Part shown: positions 45,298 to 52,162 of the stretch, one piece after another
How positions within the stretch are numbered: position 1 is the first letter of the stretch
How the letters are laid out: every line of letters begins with the position of its first letter
Notes under the pieces: model-generated
The model's database searches: none
What the model was told of the DNA's origin: nothing
The model's input: the letters and a program-made list of their open reading frames with translations, nothing else
Translations under genes and position numbers: made by a program
Assembly (NCBI RefSeq): GCF_022179305.1
Contig: NZ_BPQP01000067.1
Span: 1 to 52,162, forward strand
DNA from: Methylobacterium iners
GTDB taxonomy: Bacteria > Pseudomonadota > Alphaproteobacteria > Rhizobiales > Beijerinckiaceae
Reading direction: 5' to 3'
DNA: 52,162 nt

Positions 45298-45604
45298 GGT
45301 GTGCCTCCGAGAGAACCGCAGGCGGCACACCCGGAGTCACTCTGTTGGAGGACGGCGCGGTTGCGAATGACGTTCGCACAGCGGTTGTCATTCCGGGGCT
45401 GCGCAGCAGAGCCCGGAACCCAGAGCCGCTGACCTGGCAATCTGGAGAACCACCGATGGCTCTGGGTTCCGGGCTCGCCTGCGGCGCCCCGGAATGACAC
45501 AGGTGGGTGAACAAGCGACTGCGTCAGTCCGGTGCGCGTCCCCCTATTACCGACTTGCAGAGAGAAGCGATGCGCGCGATCGGCGCTCTCAGCTGAGAAG
45601 GGCC
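45298..45604. other. Gap between cobN and cobG
   Basis: 307 bases containing the family 2 repeat (45386-45499). The rest shows no gene. I looked for a second cobalamin riboswitch in front of cobG (the GCCAGGAGACCTGCC-type box) and did not find one. A plain promoter or read-through from cobN is likely. Confidence 0.5.
45386..45499. repeat. Dispersed palindromic repeat, family 2, copy B
   Basis: A 114-bp inverted repeat whose reverse complement aligns with the copy at 4300-4413. Shared parts are the outer arm tgtcattccggggcgccgca, then ggcgagcccggaaccca, and the other arm cagcggctctgggttccggg. The centre differs. It carries no open frame and no flanking target duplication that I can be sure of. 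Confidence 0.8.
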
Positions 45605-48600
45605 TCACTCCGCCGCCTCCCGGATCAGCTCGTCGGCGGCCATCGCATTGCGGCGGCTCTGCCAGAGGCCGCGGCGGCGCAGGTCGTCGAAGCGTTCGAG
45701 GATGGCGCGGGCGGCCTCCGGGTTGGCCGCCTGCAACGCATCGAAGATGTCGGGATCGCCGATCATCGCCCCGTAGAGCCGGTCGAGATCGGCATGGCTG
45801 ACGGCGTCGGTGGTTGCGGCCAGCACGAAGACCGCGTCGACGCCCTGCGCCAGTTCCTGCGCGCCGCGGTAGCCGTGGCGGAGCTGGGCGGCGATCCAGC
45901 GTGGATGGCCGAGCCTGCCCCGGATCAGCCGGGCCGCGTCCTCCCGGGCGGTGCGGGCGCGGGGCGCCTCGGGGACGGAGACGTCGAGGCTGTAGAGCGC
46001 GGGCCGGCCGCCGGTGAGAGCGGCCGCGGCCGCGAAGCCGCCCATCGCCTCCGCGGCGGCATCGCCGTCGAAGAGGTCGCGCTCGGCCACGTCGAAGGCG
46101 TGCCAATAGGCGTCGGCGCCGGCGACCCGGGCCGCGAAGCCGTCATCGGCCCCCTCCTCCGGTCCGCCATAGGCATGGGATGTGGCCTCGAGATAGGCAC
46201 GCCCGAGGTCGTCGCGGCTCGCCCAGACGCCGTCGAGGGCCGTCTCGCCGGCCCCGGCGCCGTAGCGACCCGGCGCGGCGCCATAGACCCGGGCCGCGCC
46301 CTCGCCCCGGCGGCGGGCGGCGGCGAGCGGGTTCTCCTCGTCCTCCTCCTCGCGCTGGGCGACGGCGCGGGCGGCGCGGTCGAGGAGCGCGAGCGTCTCC
46401 GGGAAAGTGTCGCGAAAGGCGCCCGAGACCCGCAGCGTCACGTCGATCCGGGGCCGGTCGAGGAGGGCCAGGGGCAGGATCTCGAAGCCGGTGACCCGGG
46501 TCGAGGCATGGTCCCAGGTCGAGCGCACGCCCATCAGCGCGAGGGCATGCGCCACGTCCTCGCCGCCGGTGCGCAGCGTCGGCGAGGCCCAGAGATCCAT
46601 GACGATGCGGGCGGGATATTGCCCCTCGTCCTGGAGGTGGCGGCGCACGACCGCCTCGGCCGCCCTGACGCCGAGCTCCGTCGCCGCCCGGGTCGGCAGG
46701 GCGCGGGGGTCGAGGGTGGTGAGGTTGCGCCCCGTCGGCATCACGTCGGTGCGGCCGCGCGACGGCGAGCCGGCCGGGCCGGGCGGCACGAAAAGTCCGT
46801 CCAGCGCCGCGAGGAGCCCCGCGCGCTCGCCGGCGGCGCAGGCCTTCACGTGGTCCGAAGCGCTGGCCTCGGCCTGCCCGAACACGTGCAGGCCCTCGCG
46901 CATCGTGACCTCGCCGAGATCGCAGAGATGGGCGTCGAGCGCGGTGAGCGCATCGGGCATCGGCGTGTCCGCCGCGATCCCGGCGCCGGCGAGCAGCCCG
47001 GCCGATCCCGCCTCGTCGAGGATGGTGCGGCTCAGGATCGCCGCCCGGCGCGGATCGAGGACGGAGGCGGCGGAGTACTCCTCCACGAGTTCGCGCAGGC
47101 GCGCGGCTTCCGGGTCGAGCCCGGCCCCTCCCGTCTGGGGTGTCAGGTGGCCGAGCGCAATGCCGCCGAGCCGGCGCTTCAGGGGCGCGGCCTCGCCGGG
47201 GTCGTCGACGATGAAGGGGTAGACCACCGGCAGCGCGCCGATGGCGAGCGCAGGCCAGCATCCGGGCGACAGGGCGACGGCCTTGCCCGGCAGCCACTCG
47301 GTGGTGCCGTGGGTGCCGAGATGGATCAGCGCGTCGAAGCGTTCCCGCAGGCCGAGATGGAAGGCGAGATAGGCGTGGGTCGGCGGCTCGTCCGGGTCGT
47401 GGTAGCCGGCCTTGCGGTCGGCGGCACGGCCCCGGTCGGGCTGAAGGAAGATGGCGACGCGCGGGGTGTCCCCTCCCCCTTGTGGGGAGGGGCAGGGGTG
47501 GGGGTGGCTGGGCGACCCTGTGTCGAGGCCAGCGGAACCGCCCCCACCTCCAGCTCCTCCCCACAAGGGGGAGGAGAGGTGCGCCCCATCATCTGGAACG
47601 ACCATCCGGAACCGGAAGGCGCTCTCCTCGCACAGCGGATCGGCCTCCGGCTCGCCCCACCGCGACAGCAGCGTGTCGCGATCGACCGGCGGCAGCGTCG
47701 CGAGCCAGGCGCGATAGGCGTCGAGCGCGACGGTGAACCCGGCCCCGCCGCCGGTCAGCGCCCGCATCAGCGCATCGGGCTCCGGAGCCTCGCCGACGCC
47801 GTATCCCGCCTCATCGAGGGTCGCCAGGATCGAGCGCACGCTCTCGGGCGTGTCGAGGCCCACCGCGAAGCCGGCCCGGCCGCCGCGGGCCGGGTAGTCG
47901 GAGAGCACGAGCGCCAGGCGCCGCTCGGCCGGCGGGGTCCGGGCGAGCCGGATCCAGGCGGCGGCACGGTCCGCGAGGGCCGCGATGCCGCCGAGGTCGG
48001 GCATCGCCCGGCGTTCGCCCTCTGGCCCCTCCTCCTTGAACGAGATCGGGAAGCCCGCCAGCCGGCCGTCGAACTCCGGCAGCGCCACCTGCATCGCGAG
48101 GTCGGCCGCGCTCAGGCCGCGCGCGGACGCCTCCCAGGCGGCGCGGGATGCGCCGACCGTGAAGGCCTGCAGAACGGGGCAGTCGGCCGCGTCGAGCACG
48201 AAGCCGGCATCCTCGCGCGCGGAGAACGCCGTCGCCGCGATGATGAGATCGGGCCCGACGGCGATGATCACGTCGCGCAACGCCGCGAGGGCCTCCGGGT
48301 CCTTGAGGCTCGACACGGCGACGACCACGGAGGCGATCCCGCGGAGCCCGAGCGCCTGGGCCAACGCCGCGGCCGGCGCCGTGTCGCCGCCCAGAGCCGC
48401 CGAGCGATAGATCAGGATGAGCGCGAGCGGGCTGTTCCGACTTGTCGGCGCCCCTCCACGGCCAGCAACGGTGTGGCCCGAGCGCGGGTCCTCCCTCTCC
48501 CCTTGGGAGAGGGAGCCTCGCGCGGGCTCGACCACGTGGCGTCCGGCCGCCAGGGCCGTTTCCAGGGAAACCGGGCCGCAGCCCGGGCAGCAGACGAAGC

Positions 48601-49132
48601 CGCGCGGCAGCGGCCGCGGCGGCGCGGCGGAGATCGGCCAGCCGATTTCGGCGGCGAGCCGACGCAGCATCTGCCGTAGATTGTCGGGGCCGCCGGCGCG
48701 GAAATAGGCGTCGAGCTCCTGCGCGAGATCGGGCGGCACGGTCGAGAAGGCGTCGAGGCGCGGGTCGGGCCGGTCATCGCCGGGCAGCACGGCGAGCCTG
48801 ACGCCGTTCGCCCGGGCGGCTGCCGCCGCGCGCTCCACCCCGTAGCGCCAGTAGTCCAGACCGCCCAGGCAGCGGATCACCACGACCTTCGAGCGGGCGA
48901 TCACCGCGTCGACGTAGAGATCGACGGACATCGGGTGGCGGAGCCTGGCGAGCTTGGCGAGGCGAAGCGATGGGAAGGCTGCCCCGGCGCCCTCGGCCGC
49001 ATGCGCGTTGCCGATGCCGACGAGGTCGGAATCCGTGAAGGACAGGAAGACGATGTCGCCGGGCGACTGGCCGAGATCGATGGCGGCCTCGCCCTCGTCG
49101 AGGGAGACGGTGTCGACGCGGATCAGGTGCAT
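45605..49132 (-). CDS. cobN: Cobaltochelatase subunit CobN
   Basis: A 1175-residue large subunit of the aerobic ATP-dependent cobalt chelatase. The N-terminus MHLIRVDTVSLDEGEAAIDL, DLYVDAVIARSKVVVIRCLG, FDALIHLGTHGTTEWLPGKA near residue 600 and YPARIVMDLWASPTLRTGGE near 840 are CobN/magnesium-chelatase-H blocks. CobN binds hydrogenobyrinic acid a,c-diamide and works with CobS and CobT, which are not in the window. Two palindromic sequences are read in frame: one at 47469-47577 (Pro/Gly/Ser-rich segment) and one at 48491-48515 (ARGSLSQGERED). It follows cobW by 25 bases. Confidence 0.93.
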   Translation of the reverse strand: MHLIRVDTVSLDEGEAAIDLGQSPGDIVFLSFTDSDLVGIGNAHAAEGAGAAFPSLRLAKLARLRHPMSVDLYVDAVIARSKVVVIRCLGGLDYWRYGVERAAAAARANGVRLAVLPGDDRPDPRLDAFSTVPPDLAQELDAYFRAGGPDNLRQMLRRLAAEIGWPISAAPPRPLPRGFVCCPGCGPVSLETALAAGRHVVEPARGSLSQGEREDPRSGHTVAGRGGAPTSRNSPLALILIYRSAALGGDTAPAAALAQALGLRGIASVVVAVSSLKDPEALAALRDVIIAVGPDLIIAATAFSAREDAGFVLDAADCPVLQAFTVGASRAAWEASARGLSAADLAMQVALPEFDGRLAGFPISFKEEGPEGERRAMPDLGGIAALADRAAAWIRLARTPPAERRLALVLSDYPARGGRAGFAVGLDTPESVRSILATLDEAGYGVGEAPEPDALMRALTGGGAGFTVALDAYRAWLATLPPVDRDTLLSRWGEPEADPLCEESAFRFRMVVPDDGAHLSSPLWGGAGGGGGSAGLDTGSPSHPHPCPSPQGGGDTPRVAIFLQPDRGRAADRKAGYHDPDEPPTHAYLAFHLGLRERFDALIHLGTHGTTEWLPGKAVALSPGCWPALAIGALPVVYPFIVDDPGEAAPLKRRLGGIALGHLTPQTGGAGLDPEAARLRELVEEYSAASVLDPRRAAILSRTILDEAGSAGLLAGAGIAADTPMPDALTALDAHLCDLGEVTMREGLHVFGQAEASASDHVKACAAGERAGLLAALDGLFVPPGPAGSPSRGRTDVMPTGRNLTTLDPRALPTRAATELGVRAAEAVVRRHLQDEGQYPARIVMDLWASPTLRTGGEDVAHALALMGVRSTWDHASTRVTGFEILPLALLDRPRIDVTLRVSGAFRDTFPETLALLDRAARAVAQREEEDEENPLAAARRRGEGAARVYGAAPGRYGAGAGETALDGVWASRDDLGRAYLEATSHAYGGPEEGADDGFAARVAGADAYWHAFDVAERDLFDGDAAAEAMGGFAAAAALTGGRPALYSLDVSVPEAPRARTAREDAARLIRGRLGHPRWIAAQLRHGYRGAQELAQGVDAVFVLAATTDAVSHADLDRLYGAMIGDPDIFDALQAANPEAARAILERFDDLRRRGLWQSRRNAMAADELIREAAE
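47469..47577. repeat. Dispersed palindromic repeat, family 1, copy B, in frame inside cobN
   Basis: About 109 bp with inverted arms (tcccctcccccttgtgggg at 47469 and its near-perfect partner ending at 47577). Its reverse complement matches copy A (5321-5432) in the arms and in the interior. Read on the cobN strand it gives SSPLWGGAGGGGGSAG through HPHPCPSPQGGG without a stop, between conserved CobN blocks. It therefore looks like an insertion tolerated as a linker. Confidence 0.8.
48491..48515. repeat. Perfect short palindrome inside cobN
   Basis: An 11-bp stem, ctccctctccc and gggagagggag, with a 3-base loop. It is translated as GSLSQGERE within a poorly conserved, low-complexity stretch of CobN (about residues 205-235). 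The arm resembles the left hairpin at 7421 in asbDE, suggesting a shared mobile hairpin. Confidence 0.65.
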
Positions 49133-49157
49133 GGGCTCACCTCATCCCCCAAGCGCA

Positions 49158-50192
49158 TCACCCTCCGAGGGCGGCGGCGACCGCGTCCCGGTCGAAGCCC
49201 TTAAGGCCGATCACGACGAGGCGGCCGTCGCGGGGCTCGCTGCGCGACCAGGGCCGGTCGTAATGGTGGGCGATGCGGGTGCCGACGCCCTGCACGACGA
49301 GGCGCATCGGCTTGCCGGAGACCTCGGCGAAGCCCTTGATCCGCAGCACGCCGGCCGTCTCCGTCGCCCGGGCGACGCGGGCGGCGAGGTCCTCGGCCGT
49401 GGCGCTGGCGGCCACGGGAATCGCGACGGAATCGAAATCGTCGTGGTCGTGGTCCTCGCCCTCCCCGTGATGGGAGGGCCGGGCGTCGAGGTCGTCCTCC
49501 GCCGCGGCGCCGAGGCCGAGCAGCACGCGCGGATCGATGCGGCCGTGCTCGGTCTCGACGAGCTTCACCGCGCGGGGCAGATGCGCCTCGATCGTCGCGC
49601 GCACGGAGGCGCGGGCCGCCTCGTCGAGGAGGTCGGCCTTGTTCACCACGACGAGGTCGGCGCAGAGGAGCTGGTCCTCGAAGACCTCCTCCAGGGGGTT
49701 GTCGTGGTCGACGCTCGTATCCGCCGCGCGCTGGTCGGCCAGCGCGGCGGGATCGTCCGCGAACATCCCGGAGGCGACCGCCGGCCCGTCGACCACGGCC
49801 ACGACGCCGTCGACGGTGACGCGCGAGCGGATCGCCGGCCACAGGAAGGCCTGGACGAGGGGCTTCGGGAGGGCGAGGCCGGAGGTCTCGATCAGGATGT
49901 GCTCGGGCGGGTCGGCGCGCTCGAGGAGCTTGTTGAGGGCCGGCACGAAATCGTCGGCCACGGTGCAACAGATGCAGCCGTTGGCGAGCTCGACGATGTC
50001 CTCGTCGCCGCAGCCCTGGATGCCGCAGGCGGCGAGGAACGAGCCGTCGAAGCCGATGTCGCCGAACTCGTTGACGATGATGGCCAGCCGCCGCCCGCCC
50101 GCGTTCTCGACGAGGTGGCGCACCAGCGTCGTCTTGCCCGCGCCGAGGAAGCCCGTGACGATGGTGCAGGGGATCTTGGTCACGAGGGTCAT
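49158..50192 (-). CDS. cobW: CobW, GTP-dependent metal chaperone
   Basis: A 344-residue G3E GTPase. The P-loop GFLGAGKTTLVRHLV is at about residues 14-28, the metal-binding CxCC motif in NGCICCTVADDF is near 73, and NKADLLDE is near 180. A His/Asp-rich loop (SHHGEGEDHDHDD, about 245-257) precedes the C-terminal CobW_C domain. CobW members supply cobalt for corrin synthesis. The ATG at 50192 overlaps the stop of the DUF1636 gene (ATGA), and cobN follows 25 bases later. Confidence 0.93.
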   Translation of the reverse strand: MTLVTKIPCTIVTGFLGAGKTTLVRHLVENAGGRRLAIIVNEFGDIGFDGSFLAACGIQGCGDEDIVELANGCICCTVADDFVPALNKLLERADPPEHILIETSGLALPKPLVQAFLWPAIRSRVTVDGVVAVVDGPAVASGMFADDPAALADQRAADTSVDHDNPLEEVFEDQLLCADLVVVNKADLLDEAARASVRATIEAHLPRAVKLVETEHGRIDPRVLLGLGAAAEDDLDARPSHHGEGEDHDHDDFDSVAIPVAASATAEDLAARVARATETAGVLRIKGFAEVSGKPMRLVVQGVGTRIAHHYDRPWSRSEPRDGRLVVIGLKGFDRDAVAAALGG

Positions 50193-50566
50193 TCAGCGGC
50201 GTCCGGAAGGTTCTGGTTCAAGGGCGGGATGCGGGCGACGACGCCCTTGCGGAAGGCCTCGGGCCGCGCCTTCCAGGGCACGATGCCGTCGGGCGTCTCC
50301 GCGTAGAGGCCGATCCCCTCGAGGATGGTCCTGGCGGATTCCGCCGGGTCGAGGTCGCCGTAGACGTAGGTCCAGCGGCCCTCGGAGGCGACGGCGACCG
50401 TGCAGGGCCGCTTGCAGACGGAGAGGCACTCGACGCCCTCGATCCGGGGCCCGGCGGGGCCGGCCGCCTCGCGAAGCGCCGCGAGCAGGCGGGCGCCGGC
50501 GCGGGGCTCCGACGCGTCGTTCGCGCCGCGGCAGGTGGTGCAGACGTAGAGGATGGTGTCAGGCAC
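50189..50566 (-). CDS. DUF1636 putative ferredoxin-like metal-binding protein
   Basis: A 125-residue protein with four conserved cysteines, in YVCTTCRG (residues 7-14) and ECLSVCKRPC (about 46-55). This spacing suggests a thioredoxin-like 2Fe-2S ferredoxin fold. DUF1636 genes are regularly found between cbtA and cobW, and an electron-transfer or metal-delivery role in cobalt handling is assumed, not shown. It overlaps cobW by four bases and overlaps the end of cbtA by eight. Confidence 0.82.
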   Translation of the reverse strand: MPDTILYVCTTCRGANDASEPRAGARLLAALREAAGPAGPRIEGVECLSVCKRPCTVAVASEGRWTYVYGDLDPAESARTILEGIGLYAETPDGIVPWKARPEAFRKGVVARIPPLNQNLPDAAE

Positions 50567-51290
50567 GGGCGGCCACCGTGCGCGAGCGGCCGAAGCTCTG
50601 CCAGGACCAGCCGAAGGCGAGCCCGATCGCCGCCCAGAACACGAAGGAGACCGCCAGCGAGCGGGCCGCGAAGGAGGCGGCGTAGCCGGCCGGCAGCGTG
50701 CCGCTCGCGTGGTCCACGCCCGGCGCCCCGGCGAGATGGGGCGCGACGATGAGGACGAGGCCGCCGAGGATGGCGATCGGCACCCGGCGGATCGCGATGA
50801 GGTAGAGGCCCATCGCGGTGGCGGCGGCCGTCATCACCCACCAGAACTGGCGCTCGGCCAGCGGCGCGGCCCCCATGCCCGGCAGCTCCGGCGGCAGGCC
50901 GATCGCCGGGGCGAGCGCCACGGCGAGGAAGCCGGCGACCGCGAAGCGCAGGCCGGTCTCGGGGCTCGGCTCGCGGCCGCAGGCGAGGAGCGCGGCGCCG
51001 AGCAGAAACGCGTAGCCCACGGCGCCGACGAGGGTGGCGAGCGCGGTGAAGGCCATGCGCGGCAGGCCGGCTCCGGGCGCCCAGACCGCCCCCTCGCCGT
51101 GATGCGCGCCGGCATCCGCGTGGACGGGCACGATCAGCGAGGCGAGGCCAGGCGCGTCGAGCGCGGCCTGTCCCTCGTAGCGCTCGGCCGCGAGGATGAG
51201 CGGCGAGGTCAGCGTGAGCTGCAGGCCCGTCGCGACGACGGCCGCGAGGAAGCCGGCGACCAGCGCCGCCGACACCAACCGGATGATCAT
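50559..51290 (-). CDS. cbtA: CbtA, cobalt transporter subunit
   Basis: A 243-residue membrane protein with about five hydrophobic segments (residues 4-24, 78-103, 112-130, 145-185 and 210-230). The N-terminus MIIRLVSAALVAGFLAAVVA and the periplasmic His-rich loop HADAGAHHGEGAV near 56-68 are CbtA features. The family was predicted to import cobalt because it is controlled by B12 riboswitches, as here. It follows cbtB by 28 bases. Confidence 0.88.
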   Translation of the reverse strand: MIIRLVSAALVAGFLAAVVATGLQLTLTSPLILAAERYEGQAALDAPGLASLIVPVHADAGAHHGEGAVWAPGAGLPRMAFTALATLVGAVGYAFLLGAALLACGREPSPETGLRFAVAGFLAVALAPAIGLPPELPGMGAAPLAERQFWWVMTAAATAMGLYLIAIRRVPIAILGGLVLIVAPHLAGAPGVDHASGTLPAGYAASFAARSLAVSFVFWAAIGLAFGWSWQSFGRSRTVAARA

Positions 51291-51318
51291 GGAAAACCCC
51301 TCGTCCGACGCGACGCGG

Positions 51319-51510
51319 TCAGTGGCAGGGGAAGTTCTGCGCGTGCCGGAAGTCGTGGGCGGCGTTGTGCAGCTCGGCGGCCGGCGCGAAGCCCGCCATG
51401 AACACGAGCCCGAGGCCGAGGAAGGCGGCGAGAAGCACGGCGCCGAGGCGCTCGTTCGTGCGGGCGCCGGCGAGGGTCAGGGTCGAAGTCGGCAGAGGTG
51501 AAGTCGACAT
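51319..51510 (-). CDS. cbtB: CbtB, small cobalt transporter subunit
   Basis: A 63-residue protein with one membrane helix (LGAVLLAAFLGLGLVFMAGF) and the family's His-rich C-terminus (ELHNAAHDFRHAQNFPCH), a likely cobalt ligand set. The start at 51510 is the first ATG before the helix with the usual short cytoplasmic leader; the ribosome site is weak. It is the first gene after the cobalamin riboswitch and heads the cbtB-cbtA-DUF1636-cobW-cobN operon. Confidence 0.88.
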   Translation of the reverse strand: MSTSPLPTSTLTLAGARTNERLGAVLLAAFLGLGLVFMAGFAPAAELHNAAHDFRHAQNFPCH

Positions 51511-51555
51511 GATGCACGTGTCTCCGGCCGCCCCGCCGGCGGCGTTCGAGGATCG

Positions 51556-51730
51556 CGGGGGAACGGCAGGTCTCCTGGCTCGCGGGTCGCCGCGCCCGCC
51601 GCCTTCCCGGATCGCTCCAGTGGCCGATGGCAGGCGCTCGCCGCTCACAGTTGCGGGGGCAGCCGCGGAATCGAGGTCGCCCTCTCACCGCATTCCCTTT
51701 TCACCCCGTCGCCGGGGCACCGTTCCGAAC
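51556..51730 (-). ncRNA. Cobalamin (AdoCbl) riboswitch
   Basis: Reading the minus strand from about 51730 down, the conserved elements occur in order: ACGGTGCCCCGG, GGGGTGAAAAGGGAATGCGG, GCGGCTGCCCCCGCAACTGT, GCCACTGG, GGGAAGGCGGC, and the B12 box GCGAGCCAGGAGACCTGCCG (about 51563-51583). This is the classic cobalamin riboswitch layout. It ends about 45 bases before the cbtB start, so adenosylcobalamin should shut down cobalt uptake and the downstream cobW-cobN genes. I did not model the expression platform. Confidence 0.95.
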
Positions 51731-52162
51731 CGCTTCTACGCGCTCCCGCCGGCGCTTACAACGAGGAAGCCTCGCGGCGGCGCGGGTCGGAACCCGGGGT
51801 GACGACGATCCTGGGACTGCAGGGGCCGCAGCAGCCGCGATCCCTCGGCGCCCGGAATCAGGTGCCCCGTGCCGGCGCCGGTAGGTCCGGGCCCTGCCGC
51901 ACGCGTCATCGGCTCCGCGCGCTGCGAGCGCCGGAGGCATGGCTGGCGAGGGGTAACGCGGGACGCCGCGGAACCACCTGAGCTGTCAGTACATGCCGGT
52001 CCCCCGGCGTCCCGCAGCACGGGTGTCGGCCCGCGCTGCTCGCGCGTCGCGGTGTGTCGGCGGCCCTCGCCCTGCGCCAGCGCTGAACCCCGGTTCTCTT
52101 GCATCCCGGGCCGCTGCAAGGCTCTCTCGCGTGCCGCCTCGTTGTGGGCGGTCACCGCAGGC
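51731..52162. other. Right-edge region upstream of the riboswitch
   Basis: 432 bases with several open frames on both strands but no recognisable protein, RNA or repeat. It should include the promoter of the riboswitch transcript. Anything further belongs to a neighbour beyond the window. Confidence 0.4.

Noticed and set aside
45298-45604. A second cobalamin riboswitch before cobG
   Set aside because: The B12 box and the GCAACTGT element are absent; only a palindromic repeat was found.
45494-48679. A very long plus-strand open frame (over 1000 codons) opposite cobN
   Set aside because: It is the antisense of a certain cobN, contains His/Gly/Arg-rich low-complexity sequence and resembles no family. 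Long antisense open frames are expected at this GC content.
51736-52155. A possible minus-strand gene at the right edge
   Set aside because: Low-complexity Arg/Gly/Pro-rich translation with no family motif; more likely leader or promoter sequence.

Overview
The window is a high-GC chromosomal segment that reads like an alphaproteobacterium of the Hyphomicrobiales, most probably Methylobacterium or Methylorubrum. The reasons are the codon use, the fused metallophore genes, the aerobic cobalamin genes with CobW/CbtAB, TamA/TamB, and Irr-box-like (ICE) operators. This assignment is inferred from gene content, not from a marker gene. I found no rRNA, tRNA, CRISPR array or complete insertion sequence.

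Layout. (1) 1-4184, minus strand: a periplasmic iron-handling operon of imelysin, Tat-exported multicopper oxidase, two-haem DUF1111 protein and a second imelysin cut by the window edge. (2) 4436-12706, minus strand: a petrobactin-type metallophore operon. It encodes an AsbA-like NIS synthetase, a fused AsbB-AsbC (NIS synthetase plus aryl-AMP ligase), a fused AsbD-AsbE (aryl carrier plus transferase), AsbF (3-dehydroshikimate dehydratase), DUF2218 and a GNAT acetyltransferase. The BC and DE fusions match what I recall of the methylolanthanin (mll) cluster of Methylorubrum extorquens. (3) 12707-13482: a lower-GC divergent control region with two ICE-like sites. (4) 13483-18468: the TonB-dependent receptor, a PepSY inner-membrane protein, and DUF3325 and DUF3649 membrane proteins on the other strand. 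(5) 18767-22021: four coiled-coil proteins, one long and crescentin-like and three short. (6) 22679-28998: tamA and tamB, overlapping by one base. (7) 29074-30246: an SPW-type membrane protein and three small disordered hydrophilic proteins. (8) 30302-33415: a multi-PAS chemotaxis receptor broken by a one-base deletion near its start, and a GAF-HTH regulator. (9) 33587-37315: a CcdA-like protein, a PIG-L deacetylase and glycosyltransferase pair, an IsdG/HmuQ-type haem monooxygenase and an XRE regulator. (10) 37320-51730: the aerobic cobalamin locus cobB, M, E, L, K, J, I, H, G, N, W, a DUF1636 gene, cbtA and cbtB, led by a cobalamin riboswitch.

Together the left half is a metal-acquisition island: make a citrate-based metallophore, take it back through the TonB receptor, release the metal with PepSY-type membrane proteins, and handle free iron in the periplasm. 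The right half makes the corrin ring and inserts cobalt under B12 riboswitch control. Two families of dispersed palindromic repeats (about 110 bp) occur between genes. Copies or relatives of one family also lie in frame inside asbDE and cobN, where they encode low-complexity linkers.
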